Shown here: in pieces, positions 45,547 through 57,317 of the stretch
Layout: every line of letters starts with the position of its first letter
How positions within the stretch are numbered: position 1 is the stretch's first letter
Source: Selaginella moellendorffii
Taxonomy: Eukaryota; Streptophyta; Lycopodiopsida; Selaginellales; Selaginellaceae
NCBI RefSeq assembly: GCF_000143415.4
Contig: NW_003314275.1
Location: forward strand, 2,503,560-2,567,559
Length of the DNA stretch: 64,000 bases
Reading direction: 5' to 3'
Made by a program: the position numbers and the translations under genes
Notes under the pieces: generated by a model
Told to the model about the DNA's origin: nothing
Databases searched by the model: none
The model's input: the letters and a program-made list of their open reading frames with translations, nothing else

Positions 45547-48500
45547 CTAACTTGTCATGGACAGAGCTTTTCCTTGGGCGAATTTCCCCGTCCACGACTT
45601 GGGATACAACTCCACAGGCTCGCTGGAGATAATCTCGTCCAAAAACGCAGACATTCTTTGCCGCTTACACAGGCTGCCTGGAAAGCTTTTCTCGTGGGGA
45701 GCCTCGGGAGAATGAGTGTGTGTGAGATACCTTGAATTAAAAAACGATCAATCAGCGTAGGATCGGAAACAAGAGTTTAGTTTACTCACAACTGCTCTTT
45801 CGCACGGGTGATTCCAACGTAGAACAGCCGTCGCTCTTCTTCGGGGTCCGAGTTTTCGTGTGGCAAGATTCCCGCATTGACACCGACTATGAAGACACAG
45901 GGAAACTCCATTCCCTTTGAGGCATGGAGCGTCAGCAAGCCAACGTGTTCCTTGTTCGTTTCCTGTAGAAAGCTAACTTTAAGCTTTGCAGCACTTGAAA
46001 GGCTATATACATTTACCTTGTCATCAGAGGTTATTAGCATGACGTCTTCAAGGAAGCCGGCCAGGGCACGACGCCCCTTCCCATGCTTGCCTTCGGCAGA
46101 ATCTGCGCTTTCCTGCACTTCAATAATTCAAGCCAACATTCGAAAATAAAAACGAAAAACTACACCTTGAACTGTTCCACGACTTGACATCTTTTCTCAA
46201 AGATCCTCTGATCTTCCGTGTGCTCTTCCAAGTATTTAATAAACTGCGTCCTGTATATAGCCCGTGGTCTCAGATAATCTCGTAAAGAATCGAACTTACT
46301 TGTCAATTACAGCCTGAAGCAAGTTAGCAGAGGACTCCTTTTCACTGAGCTTCGTCAGCGACTCTAGAAGCTCACAAAAGCTCAAAACTGCCGTTCTGTG
46401 ACAAGCACGACATAAGCGCCTAAAAAATAATCAGCCAAATGTGGATTCTACTTTGCCTTCGCTGTTATTCCCAAGTGCTTGTGTCCAGGATCATCCTCTT
46501 TGAGTTTCTGAAAAAAACTTCTTTAAGAATCACAAGAGATGTCAACGAGCCTGTACCAGTAACGCTTTGAAAAGTGGTAGATCTCGTTCCGAAGCCCATT
46601 GTTTGAGATGGAAAATTGTTTTCTCACCAATTCCTGTATTAGCCCACTCACTGGTTAGCGACAAGTTACACGGTACGTAACTTACCCCGAGGTGGCGTAT
46701 TGATAATACGTGCCAGAGCGAGTTCATCATTACTATTGTGAATAAGTTTCAAGTAGCTGAGAAGGTCCTTTATCACCTTGTGCGAAAACAGTGGAGTTGC
46801 TCCTAGCAGCTTGTATGGTATATTTGCCTTGATTAATGCTGATTCTAGAAGAAAACTCTGCATAAAAGAAACTGATTGCTGGAAAATAACAAAGAAAAAC
46901 GCGAGATACCTGTCTGTGAGTTCGATAGAGCACCGCACAGTCGCTCCATCTATCTTTCCTGGTTCGAATGATTTCATCGGCAACAAAACGACTTTCTTCA
47001 GTGGGGTCACTCAGCCAGCAGACCTTTACAGGTGCCGTCCAGGGCTGTAAAGTTCAAAAAGTTATATCGCATTATCGTATTATTTTTCTTACCTTAATGG
47101 AGATAGGCTTCAGAGCTTCTAATTGTCCAATGCGACGACTCATCATACTGTTTCCGATTATTTTCGAAGCAGCACTGAGAATAGCCTTAGATGATCGATA
47201 ATTCTTCCGCAGCTGTAGGTGATGTAAAATGTCGAAAGTAACTAAAAAGTTTTGCATAAATTACCTGAAAAGTAGCTATCTGCGGGAAGTCGTTACCCAG
47301 GAGATATTGCATATTTCGTGACTCAGCACCTCGCCAACCATATATTGCCTACACCACGGACAATGTCAACAAAAAGTTGCAAAAATTCAACACGGCTGTG
47401 ACTACCTGATCGATGTCACCGACCACGAAAAGATTTTGATTTTCAGAGCAGAGTAAACGGATAAGCTCATACTGGGCCTGTATCGAAGCGTTCAGAAACA
47501 TATAACGAACGATCCTGTTGGTACCTTGTCTGTGTCCTGGAACTCGTCGACAAGCACGTAAGACCATCGCTTCTCGAACCTCTGACAGCAACAAAGAAAA
47601 ATCAAATCAAATCAGAAAACGAAACAATCGCTCAATCAACAAACGACCTTTGCTCCAGACGCTGGCAAACACTGTTCCACAATCAGCGTGTTTCAGAGTA
47701 GAGTCCAACCTTTCGAGCTGACGGAGTCCGATGAAGCTCCATAATCGTCAAATAGATCAAATCGTCAAAGTCAGCCGCATTGTTCGCTCTTAGATGTTCC
47801 TGCGACAAGAAAAATAAGACGTGCCGAAGAGAAAGTAGAAAGCACCTCAAACATATGCAAAAGCTTGCTGACATCGTCGGTTAGAACCTTCGGGCGGGAC
47901 GGAAGGTCTTTGCAGCGCTTTAACGCAACAAACCTCTCCAGGTACCAGCCTTTGGCTAATCTCATGAGAAAAAGTCCTCGCTTCAAGTCCTCCGAAGGTA
48001 TGCGAAAGTGAACCGGTTTTTTATCGGTGGATGTGTGGCTGGAAATTTCCAAGCCACCGAAAAGATTAAGAAGGCCCCATTTGGAAGCACCGGAGTTGCA
48101 TTCGGATAAGTGACCCTCAGCTACCTGAAAACATCAAACGTGAATATGTTACATACCATTTCCAAGTATCACCGTACCTTCACATATATATCTTTGAGAA
48201 TCTTCTCACAGTCAGCTTCGTCATAGATAACAAAGGCCTGGCTTAATCCAGACTCGGGCTTTATGTCTGGAAGAAGCTGCTTCAAAAGCTTCGTACAAAA
48301 GCTATGGAACGTAGATATCTAAGAAAAAAAGATCAAGAAGGAAACAAAAGAAAAACACCATTCTTCCTTACCGTGATTTTTCTCGCAGCATCAATCCCCA
48401 CCAAGGACCCAATCCGGTGTCGGATTTCTTGCGCAGCTTTGTTTGTGAATGTAATGCACTAGAAAATTCCACTTTCAGGAACTTCAAAGCCTACATTTTT

Positions 48501-48770
48501 ACGTACCAAAATATTTTCCGGATCGATTGTGTTGTGCTTGATCTCGTGCACAATGCGATGCGTGAGAACCAGCGTCTTCCCGGAGCCCGGACCCGCGACA
48601 ACGCGCACGCATTTCTCTGTGGTTGTCACGGCCGCCTCCTGCTCGTCGTTAAGCCCCGAGAAATGGAGAGCCGACACGCAAGAAATCCTGAATCCACCGC
48701 GCAGCCGGCCACGGCAGCGCATCAGCGTCCCATACACTGGGAGAAATCGGCATTGCGGCGCGAGCATCAT
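45547..48770 (-). CDS. UvrD/Rep-family (SRS2-like) ATP-dependent DNA helicase
   Basis: A superfamily 1A 3'-5' DNA helicase, related to bacterial PcrA/UvrD and plant SRS2-like proteins, which unwind DNA and remove recombination proteins during repair. About 17 or more short exons on the minus strand. First exon 48,770-48,507 holds the Q motif (LNDEQEAAV) and Walker A (AGPGSGKT). Then CITFTNKAAQEI (motif Ia), YVLVDEFQDTDK (motif II), VVGDIDQAIYGWRGA (motif III), LRKNYRSS (motif IV), LLTLHASKGMEF (motif V) and RRLFYVGITRAKEQL (motif VI). The last exon joins through a GTGAGT donor after RAKEQ and ends at TAG 45,549-45,547. The N-terminus (MMLAPQCRF, basic) could be an organelle signal. No motif is missing. 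Some internal exon ends are estimates. Confidence 0.9.
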
Positions 48771-48978
48771 CGCGAAGCGCGCAGCTTTCCACCGCGAGCG
48801 CGCCAAGAACGAGCATTCACATAAACCCTAAAGCCCAGACTAAAAGAACGAATATAGAAACCAAATCTTTGTTTTATTTGCATCTAGCTCACAAATGTGA
48901 AATTGGTGTCTTTCTTCCACAAAAATGATTTTTATTTCTCCTCCCCCACAAATCTTTTCCCTTTCACTCTGATCACTT

Positions 48979-49003
48979 GTGTTGTTGTTGTTGTTGTTGT
49001 TGT
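48979..49003. repeat. TTG trinucleotide microsatellite
   Basis: About eight TTG units lie between the trehalase 3' end and the helicase start. It is not coding in either gene as modelled. Confidence 0.85.
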
Positions 49004-49143
49004 ATGGTTTTGGGCTTGAATCTTCCCATTGTCACGTCTTTTTTCTTCATCGTCGTATCGTCTGGCGCCTCGCTCGTCTCGTCTCGTCGTCAAGTATCAG
49101 AAAGAATATCGTGTCGTTCTCTCCTCTGTGGAAAAAAGAAGGC

Positions 49144-52089
49144 TCACTCGCAGGTCAATTTCTTCTCAGCGGCCCATCCAAATCTCTCGAACAGGCTCAG
49201 CACCACACCATTGCTCCATCCAAATCCAGCCTAGAACACGAACACAAGAACTTCTTAGAAAGAACTTCGAGAAAACAACTTTAGCTTACCTGTGGCAAGT
49301 ATTCTCCTCCCGATCCAACTTTACCACAGTACCGAGCATCGTACTTCTCCTGCATCTCTCCAGTCTCCAGGTATCCTACATAGTTCGTCTCCAACCACCG
49401 TCTAGAGATATCCTTGGCCAGAGCAATCCCTTCTTCGTTCTCAGTGAGCGCAAAGCCCTCTATGATCATGTGTTGAAGAGGAGCCCAAGCATTTGGGTAA
49501 TCCCTGTTGAAGCAAAGCAACACAGATTAGCACCAGGGATTCCGCAAACAACTCCACTGTTCTCACCATTGTTGTCCTGTTTGTAAAAGCGAGGTCGTAA
49601 TCCCAGCTGGTAGCAGCAGTCCCGATTCTTTGAACGACGCTATCATTTTTTGGATTTTCCTATCGCCTGTATGCAGCAAAAGATTTCTTTATGAGAAACC
49701 ATCGCACTTGGGAAATTCTTTTTACCTGGTGGAACAACGCCGCACCAAAGAGGTATAAAGTTGGACGGGTAAGCGTCAGTGTTGTGATGTTCTGGGAGAA
49801 AGTCGTACGTAACCTGTGAAAGCAACAAAATCAATGACCACGTCTCACGGAAAAAAAAAAAAAAAAAAAGGGGGCCACAAGCCATCACGGAAGAGATGGA
49901 GCCTCTTCCCTGATGGCTTATGGCCCCCTTTTAGAGGTTTTTCGGGTTTAGAAGGTACCTCAAATGCCTTGTAATTGGCGGCGCTGTTTGTAGCGTTTCG
50001 CTTGACGAGCCAGTAGTCGAGATACTGACCCATCTCTTCATTCCATAGAATGGCGTCCATTGCAATCTTTCTAGAGTTTGCAAGCTTATAAAAGTGTTTC
50101 TCATAGTCAGACTTTCCAAGCAACTTCGCAAAAAGAGCAATGTTGTTTTCCATCTGAATGCGCAACCAAGCAAATACAAATTATTTAGTCGCAAATACTT
50201 AACCATCGCTGTTGTTACCTGTACAAGAAACGCGTTTAGATCCACTGGCAGGATGAAAGACGTCTTCATCGTTTTAAGATTGTGACGATCCCTGTGGGAA
50301 GAGAACCGGGATTAGAAATCAGATAAGACACAAAAAGCATTTAGACGCACTCCATCCAGCGAGAGCTGAAGTCCCAGCCACTCTCAGCAGCAGTGGCAAT
50401 GTGGTGATAAAGCTCAGCTCGCTGGTGTCGCTCCAAACCTTTCGCAATTTGCATGTCCTGTGAAGACAAAAACAATAATTAAGAACGGGTTAGAAAGAGA
50501 TTGTGATCTTACAATAGTGGAAGATTCGGGCCGTGGTTCATCCCACATAGCATAATATCTTGTTAACACATGCTCAACACCGTTTGCGTCACGGATATGA
50601 ACTCGGTGAGGATCTGGATCACCGAAAACGTTCAGCGAAACAAGGCAAGACGGATTATAAAACCAACAAAAACTCACCAGCACACCAAAAGTTATGCTCC
50701 TTGAGAAGAGCCGGGAATGCCTTTTCCACAAACGAAACGTCCTTGGTCTCATGATAGATGGCCATGACGGCTTCGCTAAGCAGCGGGGGTTGGCTTCCTG
50801 TCAAGTCAAGAAAACGCATGAGTTAACCACATAACTTGCGAGGCGTTTAGGAAACTTACGGTTAGTGTAATAGGTGCGAGCACCATTTGGAATAAATCCA
50901 AAAGAATTGGCAAGGAACATCAGATTCTCCACGACATTCCTGGCCGTTTCGTAGAGCTTACTCACGAGAAGACCTCTGCAAGAAAAAAATGAAAAACCAA
51001 GAGAGATTTACACTTTTGAGGAAGAACACAAAAAGAAAAACGCGAGAAAAACTCTAGACCAACCTGACGATCCAGTAAGTATCCCAGTAGTAAACCTCCC
51101 TGAATCTGGCACCGGGAACGACGACTGGATTTGGAAGAGGTATCAGAGTGTGCTGGTGTGGATCCTTGTGCACCCTCTCCTTAACTTTCCTCGCCAAGAG
51201 CCACCACAGCGAATGCATCTTGAGCGCAAAGTCGCGAGCCGCGGGATTTGTAACATTCGCGAGGAACCCCTCTGGCTCGTTCTTAAAATCGGTGAGGTTG
51301 TCGGGTAGGAGATCGCTCCCGGGTTTGTCACAGAACTCGTTAAGGAAATGGTTAAACTCGCCTGCGCCAAGAAAAGAAACCAAACGGGTGTTAGATCGCG
51401 AGAGAACGAACACAATGCATCGAATTCCACCACGAAATTGAGAAAGAGAGGGAAGATTTCTTGCCTGTGTCGACGCTACCGTTGTTGTTCTGGAAGAGAC
51501 TGACGAACGCCTCCTTGGTCGATGGCAGCGAGTGCTTGAGCGGCAGATCTACATAGACCTTAGGGTCGAAGTCGTGATCCCCTTCCACCTGGAGCGCCGC
51601 GTTCTGGATCATCACCAAGAACGACTCCAAATCCGTGTGATTCCTCATCACCACGGGCGTGCGGTAGCAACCATTGCAGCAAGGGATCTCCTCCATGGCC
51701 GAGATAGATCCGAGGGCCCGGCCGCTGGATTGAAGCTGCGGCTGCGCCGATTGCTCCTCCCCCGTGACGAATCCGCCCTGCCGCAGCGACTGGAGGCCCG
51801 ATGCTACCGCGGATGCCGAGGGCGGCGGCGGCGACGCAGTGGCGCTAGGGTAGGCTGCTGCCGATGGCGATGGCGAGGACGACGATGCGGCGATGAGATG
51901 CGGCAGCCGTGCGAGCATTATCACCAACAGCAGAGCGGGCGAGGAGGATGATCGGGCGCGAGGAGGAGGAGTGGCGGAGGAGGAGAAGAGGCGCCGAGGC
52001 GGAGACGAAGCACACGGAGAGCACGAAGAATGATAAACAGGGGAAGAGAAATGGACGACCTGGCTCACCACGGGATTTGGGACCGCCAT
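49144..52089 (-). CDS. TRE1: Trehalase (GH37)
   Basis: Hydrolyses trehalose to two glucose. Plant trehalase is usually a single membrane-anchored enzyme at the cell surface that controls trehalose levels and stress signalling. The first exon (52,089-51,465) includes a hydrophobic stretch (ALLLVIMLARL), a likely signal anchor. Later exons carry GH37 signature 1 (PGARFREVYYWDTYW, with Ala instead of the usual second Gly), NRSQPPLLSEAV, and signature 2 (DYPNAWAPLQHMIIEG). The last exon reads GWSNGVVLSLFERFGW and ends at TGA 49,146-49,144. Intron 1 appears to use a GC donor (51,464-51,463). The intron at 49,958-49,814 holds a hairpin and a homopolymer. The ATG at 52,089 is the first in frame likely to be used. 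Nothing suggests loss of function. Confidence 0.92.
49851..49932. repeat. Hairpin and homopolymer inside a trehalase intron
   Basis: Within the intron at 49,958-49,814, arms 49,866-49,894 and 49,904-49,932 are inverted with about three mismatches over 29 bases and a 9-base loop. Next to it lies a run of 19 A on the plus strand (T-run in the mRNA sense). The intron is 145 bases, longer than most here. Confidence 0.85.
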
Positions 52090-54787
52090 GCGCCCGCCCA
52101 GTGTGAATAGGGAGCTCCAGTCATAAATCAAATAAATCAAAAAGTTTTATTAAAGGATTAAAAGGAGGAAAAAATGGGAGAAAAGGGATATACCTCAAGC
52201 CGGCGGTTGATGCCTCGCCTAGATCAACGCCTGTGATGCGGGCGCACTGGAATTAGGTGGCTGCGTGTGTGCGACCAAACGAACGAGCGATACGAGAGCA
52301 CCGATGCGCGGAGAAACCCCAGTGGCTTCCTAGGGCATTATATACCCACCACCTTTTGTTTGGATCCTATCGAAGCTCTCTCTGTCGCGATGGCCTCTTC
52401 CTCCACGGTACCAAAACTTAACAATGTGGCGATGCTTGCAGTGTCAGTCTAGGATCCACACACAGCCAAATTTCTCTTGCGTCTCTCGAATTTTTTTTGT
52501 GGCGATGGGGGTTGACTCGTGTAACTACGGTATTGCTCGCCGCCAGTACGCTTAGTCACTGGCGCGATGTGGCAACGCACGCAGCCGGGTGTCTATACGC
52601 AAATTCATCTCGGCTAGCTAGAGTATTGTGGCAGTGTCGTTTGGTTTGATCGAGTGGGGATGCTTGACCAGTGGGTTTGATTGATACTAGCCCAGTGAAA
52701 CACTCCATGTGACAAAACCATGTGGGGCACAACGACGCCACCTCCCTTATCTATCCACAACAACAATTATACATGGTGTTTTAAACACCGTATATGTGCG
52801 TGTCTTGCGGTTGAGAGCCGGCCCTGGACACAAATGTAGGTGGCGTTCTCTTGCGGGTCAAGATTCAACAGCCAGCTAGGTCAAGCTCCCGCGGAATCGA
52901 ACCCGGCAACGAATATGATCCCGGCCAATGGCACCCGTGCCGTACGTGGATGCGCGTGCGCACGCAAAACACGAGGTGGGTTGGGTACGGCATTTACCTC
53001 GCGCCCCCATGGATAAGATCGAACTGGCGAAGGAGCACAGTAACTTAAGGTTAAAACCTTATCCACAACAAGAGAAGGCCACAAACATGACATTGCGTTT
53101 CGTGGAGTCGTGGTGACAGTTAGGTGACAACCGAGGACAGCAGCCTTTTGGAGTGCTGTCACTAGATTCGCATCCCGCGAATATTCCCATCGTCACGTCA
53201 AACTTAATGCCCCCAGTTCCATCCTTCTTCAAGAAAGAAGAAAAGACCTAATTTATTCGAGAAGAAGCTCTCTGTTCTTTGGATCTGAAACTCGAATGGA
53301 AAACGACGACTGCGAGATCTAACTTGAATCTTGTGACTTGTAAACAAATCGGAGCGCAGGGCGGATTAGTTTACACCTATCCTGTCCCGGAAGATGGAAG
53401 AAATCTTATATAAAACGTGTGATACTCCGTACGCTCGGGTACTGGGCATCCGTACGTCCGGGCTGGACTGTACATGACATGTTTGGGCATTTTCGCTGTC
53501 CCCGGCGACAAAAAATGGAATCAAGTGTACAAATACGTTGCCAGCACTTGCGTGGTTGTGACGTGGTTGGCATTCCCTCGAATCGGCAAATGCCGGATCA
53601 AAGGCATCTGCTATACGTGGTCCGATCTGCCTGTTCTAAGTAACGTTCTTGTCACTCACACACTTCCACACACAAGAACACAATCAGACAAAGAGGTGGA
53701 CAAAGGTGGCATCTCCACCCGGGGTCACACTTGGAGACAATGGATTGGGATTGATGGATAGGTGGATGTCGCAAAGAGAATTTTGTTTAGTCAAACCTCC
53801 ACATCTAACCTTCAAAGATACGGAGGCTATAGTTTCGATCACCCGCAATGTCTCAGACAATTTCTCAACGGGGTTCCATCCGCAATCTTTGAAATTTCCA
53901 TTAATCCAATCTAACAATGGTCTAAGTAGTGGAAAGTTGGTTGTGTCCTGTCTGGATAACGGCCGTACACCGACGTGGTGCCACGTCCGCCCGGCCATCG
54001 CCCGCCACAAGCTCCCTCCTACGCGTCCACGTCACGCGCGTCCCGAGGCCCATGTCATATAACAAAAGCGCGAAAAGCCGCCCACCACCAGCACATTGGC
54101 CGGGCTCGATCCCCGGATCTTTCCCCTCAGCCCCTGGCACAAGGTGGTCCCGGGTTCCAGTCCTCTCCACTGCTCCCACATCGCTTTCGCGATTCGGTTC
54201 CTTTGTCGATATCGCCAAGCAGCCTGGCACTACAATAGCAAGAAAAAGGAAGAAAAGATGCTCGCCCGCGACGAACAGCATCCCTAGATAGCGACCATTT
54301 GGGGCGAGAAGCTTAAAAGTCGCCATTAGCCTCGTGTCTATCGTCAGCATATATACACAGCGTTGCCTTCTCTTTAATGGACGGACATGGCGAGCTTTGT
54401 GTGGCCAGGGAGGGAACCCTAGACCAGTCCAAGAATCACGGACCCAAGCTTTGGACCTCATGGAATGGAGTGGAGCCCTAGATATCAAGTAGTCCAAGAA
54501 TCACGCTAACTTGTGAAACCCTTGGAACGCGTGATATTCTCTCTTTTCTTCTTCTTCTTTCTACCACGCGCGGGCGCTGGCCTTGGGCGTGTGTGGGGGT
54601 TTTTTTGAGTAACGGGATTCCTGTATGGAATCCTTGGCCAAGCGCCACAAACGCTTGTGGGGGGACTTTAACGCCTTACTCGCGTTCGCGCGTAAACTAG
54701 CAGATATTTCAAAATTTTGAATTTGAACTTTAAGGCTAGCGAATTTTTGAATTTGAATTTTAGGGTTCATGTGTCAAGAGGGATTTG
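52090..54787. other. Long intergenic region with no supported gene
   Basis: About 2.7 kb between divergent trehalase (-) and PPR (+) genes. Part (52,800-53,100 and 53,930-54,300) is GC-rich, with ORFs of up to 191 residues but no domain I recognise. Two stretches resemble polymerase III B boxes (minus strand near 52,887, plus strand near 54,098 and 54,150). The last 300 bases before the PPR start are AT-rich with a repeated AATTTTTGAATTTGAA motif. Some of this must be promoter for both genes. Confidence 0.6.
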
Positions 54788-56947
54788 ATGCTGCGCGCGC
54801 GTCGCCATCGCGCCACGATCACTCGCCAACATCGAAAGGGATTTGCTTCCAGCAGCGGCACTGGTCACGACAGCGACATTAGAGGATTGCGAGCCGCGAT
54901 TGAGGAGCTGGAGCTCTGCGATCGTGTGCGCTGCGACGAGGTCTACGCCCGCCTCCTCCGGCAGTGCGCGGATTTGAGGGCGCTGCCCGAGACGCGGCGG
55001 ATCGACGCGCACATCTCCGCCTCGGCAGAGTTCCATGGGAATCGATTCCTGGGAAATCTCCTCGTCAAGGCGTATGGCAATTGCGGCAGCGTGGACGATG
55101 CTAGATCGGCGTTTGCGGGCATCCGGCAGACGAAGAACAGCCACACTTGGAACTTGCTCCTGGCCGCGTATGCCAAGAACGGGCATCGCGAGAAATGCGT
55201 GGGTCTCTTCGAGCAAATCCCAGAGAAGAACGTTATGTCGTGGAATTTCCTGATCCAGGCGCACTCGAGCAAGGACGAGCTTGTAAATGCGCGAAAGGTT
55301 CTTGAGAAAATGCCCCACCGCAACATGATCTCCTTCACGATTCTGATATCCTGTCACACCCAGTACGGGGATTTGGATCTCGCGAGAGATTTCTTCGATC
55401 AGATGCCCGAAAAGGACACCGTCGCATGGAATTCGATGCTCCAGGCATACGTCCGTCACCGAGATATTGTCTCCGCGAAAGAGATGTTCGACGCCATCGC
55501 TCCCAAGACCCTCGTCACGCTCACGACAATGATTCGCGCGTATGCCCAGACAGGGCATATCGATCATGCCCGAGAGATCTTTGATACGATCCATCACCCG
55601 GACGCCATAGCCTGGAACATCATGATACAGGGCTACTGCGACGCTGGCTCAATCGATCAAGCAAGGATTTTGTTCCAGAGAATGCCAGATCCAGATGCCT
55701 TTACTTGCAGCTTGATGCTATCGGGATTTGCCGCGATGGGGCTTGTGGATGATGCAAAAGCTCTCTTTGATAGATCGCGGCAGGAGGACCCAGTCGCGTG
55801 GAATTCTATGATCACGGCCTACGCTCACAGTGGCCGTGTTGAAGAAGCCAAATTTCTCTTCGATCAGCGCCCGGATCATCACAAGCACGTCGCGAGCTCC
55901 TGGAACGCGATGATCGCCGCGTATGCCGAAAACGGGCATCTAGTCGAGGCAGCGGGCTTGCTGGAAGCAATGCCACCGGCGATCCAGAACGAGATCTCTT
56001 GGAACACTCTTCTCTGCGGATTCGTGAGCCGCGATATGTTGGATCAGGCCAAGGATGTCTTCGAGAGGATCCCAATCAAGTCGGTGCTCGCCGCCAACAC
56101 CATGCTCGCGGCGTATGCCCTCACCGGGCAGCACATCAAGGAGGCGATGAGCGTGTTCACCACGATCGATGATCCGGATCCCGTGTCGTGGGCGTCGATC
56201 GTGGGTGCCCACGCGCGAGCTGGGCAGGGAAGAGAAGCGATCCGTCGATTCCAGCTCATGGATCTGGCCGGGGTGAGGCCGAAAGAGGCAGCCCTCACTG
56301 CTGTTCTTGACGCCTGCTCCTCGATCTCCTCCTCGGGGCTGCGATTTGGCCGCATCATCCACGGCGAGATTGAGGACGATCGAGGGCTGGCGCTGGGGAA
56401 TTCGCTGCTCAACATGTATGGGAAATGCGGTGCTAGCATCGAGGAGGCCGAGATGGTCTTTGCAAGAATGGCGACGAGGAACACCGTGTCGTGGAACGTG
56501 ATGCTCGCGGGCTATGCACAAAACGGGCATAGCTCGCAAGTTCTCGAGCTCTTCGCGGTGATGATCCTGGAAGGCGAGGCCCCGCCCAGCAAGATCACTC
56601 TCGTCTCGGTCCTCTCGGCTTGCAGCCACGCCGGGCTCCTCCACGACGGCCTCGCTTGCTTCGCATCGATCCGCGACGACTTTGGCATCGGTGCGCATGA
56701 GGATCACTACAAATGCGTCGTGGATCTTCTGGGCCGATCAGGCCAGCTCGAGGCGGCCGAGAGTTTCATCCAGAGCTTGCCGTTCAAGGCCGACAGTGGA
56801 GTGTGGACAGCGCTCTTGAGCGCTTGTAGCAGCCAAGGAAGCGTCCATGGAGGAGCTCGAGCGGCGCTAAGCATGGTGGATACTGAGCCAGGGGAATCGT
56901 CACTGCCATACGTGATGCTCTCCAACATCCATGCCACTACTAATTGA
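54788..56947 (+). CDS. Pentatricopeptide repeat (PPR) protein, PLS type with short E-like end
   Basis: Single-exon ORF of 719 residues, first ATG at 54,788. From about residue 80 to 650 it is a chain of PPR motifs such as NSHTWNLLLAAYAKNGH, VAWNSMLQAYVRH and NTVSWNVMLAGYAQNGH, with WN pairs and spacing of the PLS class. These bind single-stranded RNA one base per repeat. Near the C-terminus it reads VWTALLSACSSQGSV, then a region resembling the start of an E motif (SSLPYVMLSNIHATTN), and stops. It lacks the E+ and DYW deaminase domains that PLS editing factors often carry. It probably acts on organelle transcripts, but target and organelle cannot be read here. Absence of introns is normal for this family. 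Confidence 0.92.
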   Translation: MLRARRHRATITRQHRKGFASSSGTGHDSDIRGLRAAIEELELCDRVRCDEVYARLLRQCADLRALPETRRIDAHISASAEFHGNRFLGNLLVKAYGNCGSVDDARSAFAGIRQTKNSHTWNLLLAAYAKNGHREKCVGLFEQIPEKNVMSWNFLIQAHSSKDELVNARKVLEKMPHRNMISFTILISCHTQYGDLDLARDFFDQMPEKDTVAWNSMLQAYVRHRDIVSAKEMFDAIAPKTLVTLTTMIRAYAQTGHIDHAREIFDTIHHPDAIAWNIMIQGYCDAGSIDQARILFQRMPDPDAFTCSLMLSGFAAMGLVDDAKALFDRSRQEDPVAWNSMITAYAHSGRVEEAKFLFDQRPDHHKHVASSWNAMIAAYAENGHLVEAAGLLEAMPPAIQNEISWNTLLCGFVSRDMLDQAKDVFERIPIKSVLAANTMLAAYALTGQHIKEAMSVFTTIDDPDPVSWASIVGAHARAGQGREAIRRFQLMDLAGVRPKEAALTAVLDACSSISSSGLRFGRIIHGEIEDDRGLALGNSLLNMYGKCGASIEEAEMVFARMATRNTVSWNVMLAGYAQNGHSSQVLELFAVMILEGEAPPSKITLVSVLSACSHAGLLHDGLACFASIRDDFGIGAHEDHYKCVVDLLGRSGQLEAAESFIQSLPFKADSGVWTALLSACSSQGSVHGGARAALSMVDTEPGESSLPYVMLSNIHATTN

Positions 56948-57082
56948 TAATCAGATTGTAGTGTGTTGTTGATTATAATTGACTATCGTTGACTTGAATT
57001 AGAAGCCTGGTGGGCCCATATACGTTAGTGTCCTGACCTAGCCAGACGCTTAAAATTTGTACATTTTAAATATTTTGCAAAC
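56948..57082. other. PPR 3' flank
   Basis: AT-rich 135 bases between the PPR stop and the tRNA. No motif beyond the likely PPR 3' untranslated region. Confidence 0.4.
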
Positions 57083-57154
57083 ATCAGAGTGGCGCAGCGG
57101 AAGCGCGGTGGGCCCATAACCCACAGGTCGGAGGATCGAAACCTCCCTCTGATA
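57083..57154 (+). tRNA. trnfM: Initiator tRNA-Met (CAT)
   Basis: Seventy-two bases with a 7-bp acceptor stem (ATCAGAG with CTCTGAT), D arm, anticodon stem GTGGG/CCCAC and loop CCCATAA, anticodon CAT at 57,115-57,117, T arm with GATCGAAA (not TTCGA) and discriminator A. The A-U start pair, GGG/CCC anticodon stem and ATCGA in the T loop are hallmarks of eukaryotic cytosolic initiator tRNA. It closely matches the plant tRNAi-Met known to me. It lacks an intron. It lies downstream of the PPR gene and has its own internal promoter. Confidence 0.96.
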
Positions 57155-57160
57155 ATCGCG

Positions 57161-57170
57161 TTTTCTTTTT
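57161..57170 (+). terminator. RNA polymerase III terminator of tRNAi-Met
   Basis: TTTTCTTTTT follows the tRNA by six bases, the T-run expected to stop RNA polymerase III. Confidence 0.8.
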
Positions 57171-57317
57171 CTTACATTGGCCTGGATCTTATTGCAATGA
57201 ATCAAGACAATGTTGATACTACCAAAAATGTCTTTTCACTATAGCTAAAAGCTCACAGCAATTCTTCTTGCAGTCTGTATTCACAAGTGTGCAGCTGAGG
57301 GTTCTTCTGTCTACATG

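Noticed and set aside
48417-48831. Plus-strand ORFs over the helicase first exon
   Set aside because: Antisense to the Walker A exon; no domain.
52880-52960. Possible tRNA on the minus strand (B-box match)
   Set aside because: The T arm does not pair and no acceptor stem or A box at the right spacing could be formed.
53922-54497. 191-residue minus-strand ORF in the spacer
   Set aside because: No domain, composition typical of chance GC-rich frames, and overlapping ORFs on the other strand.
54767-55597. 276-residue ORF antisense to the PPR gene
   Set aside because: It is a shadow of the GC-rich PPR frame with no recognisable domain. The same holds for the 255- and 146-residue antisense ORFs at 55,940-56,707 and 56,044-56,484.
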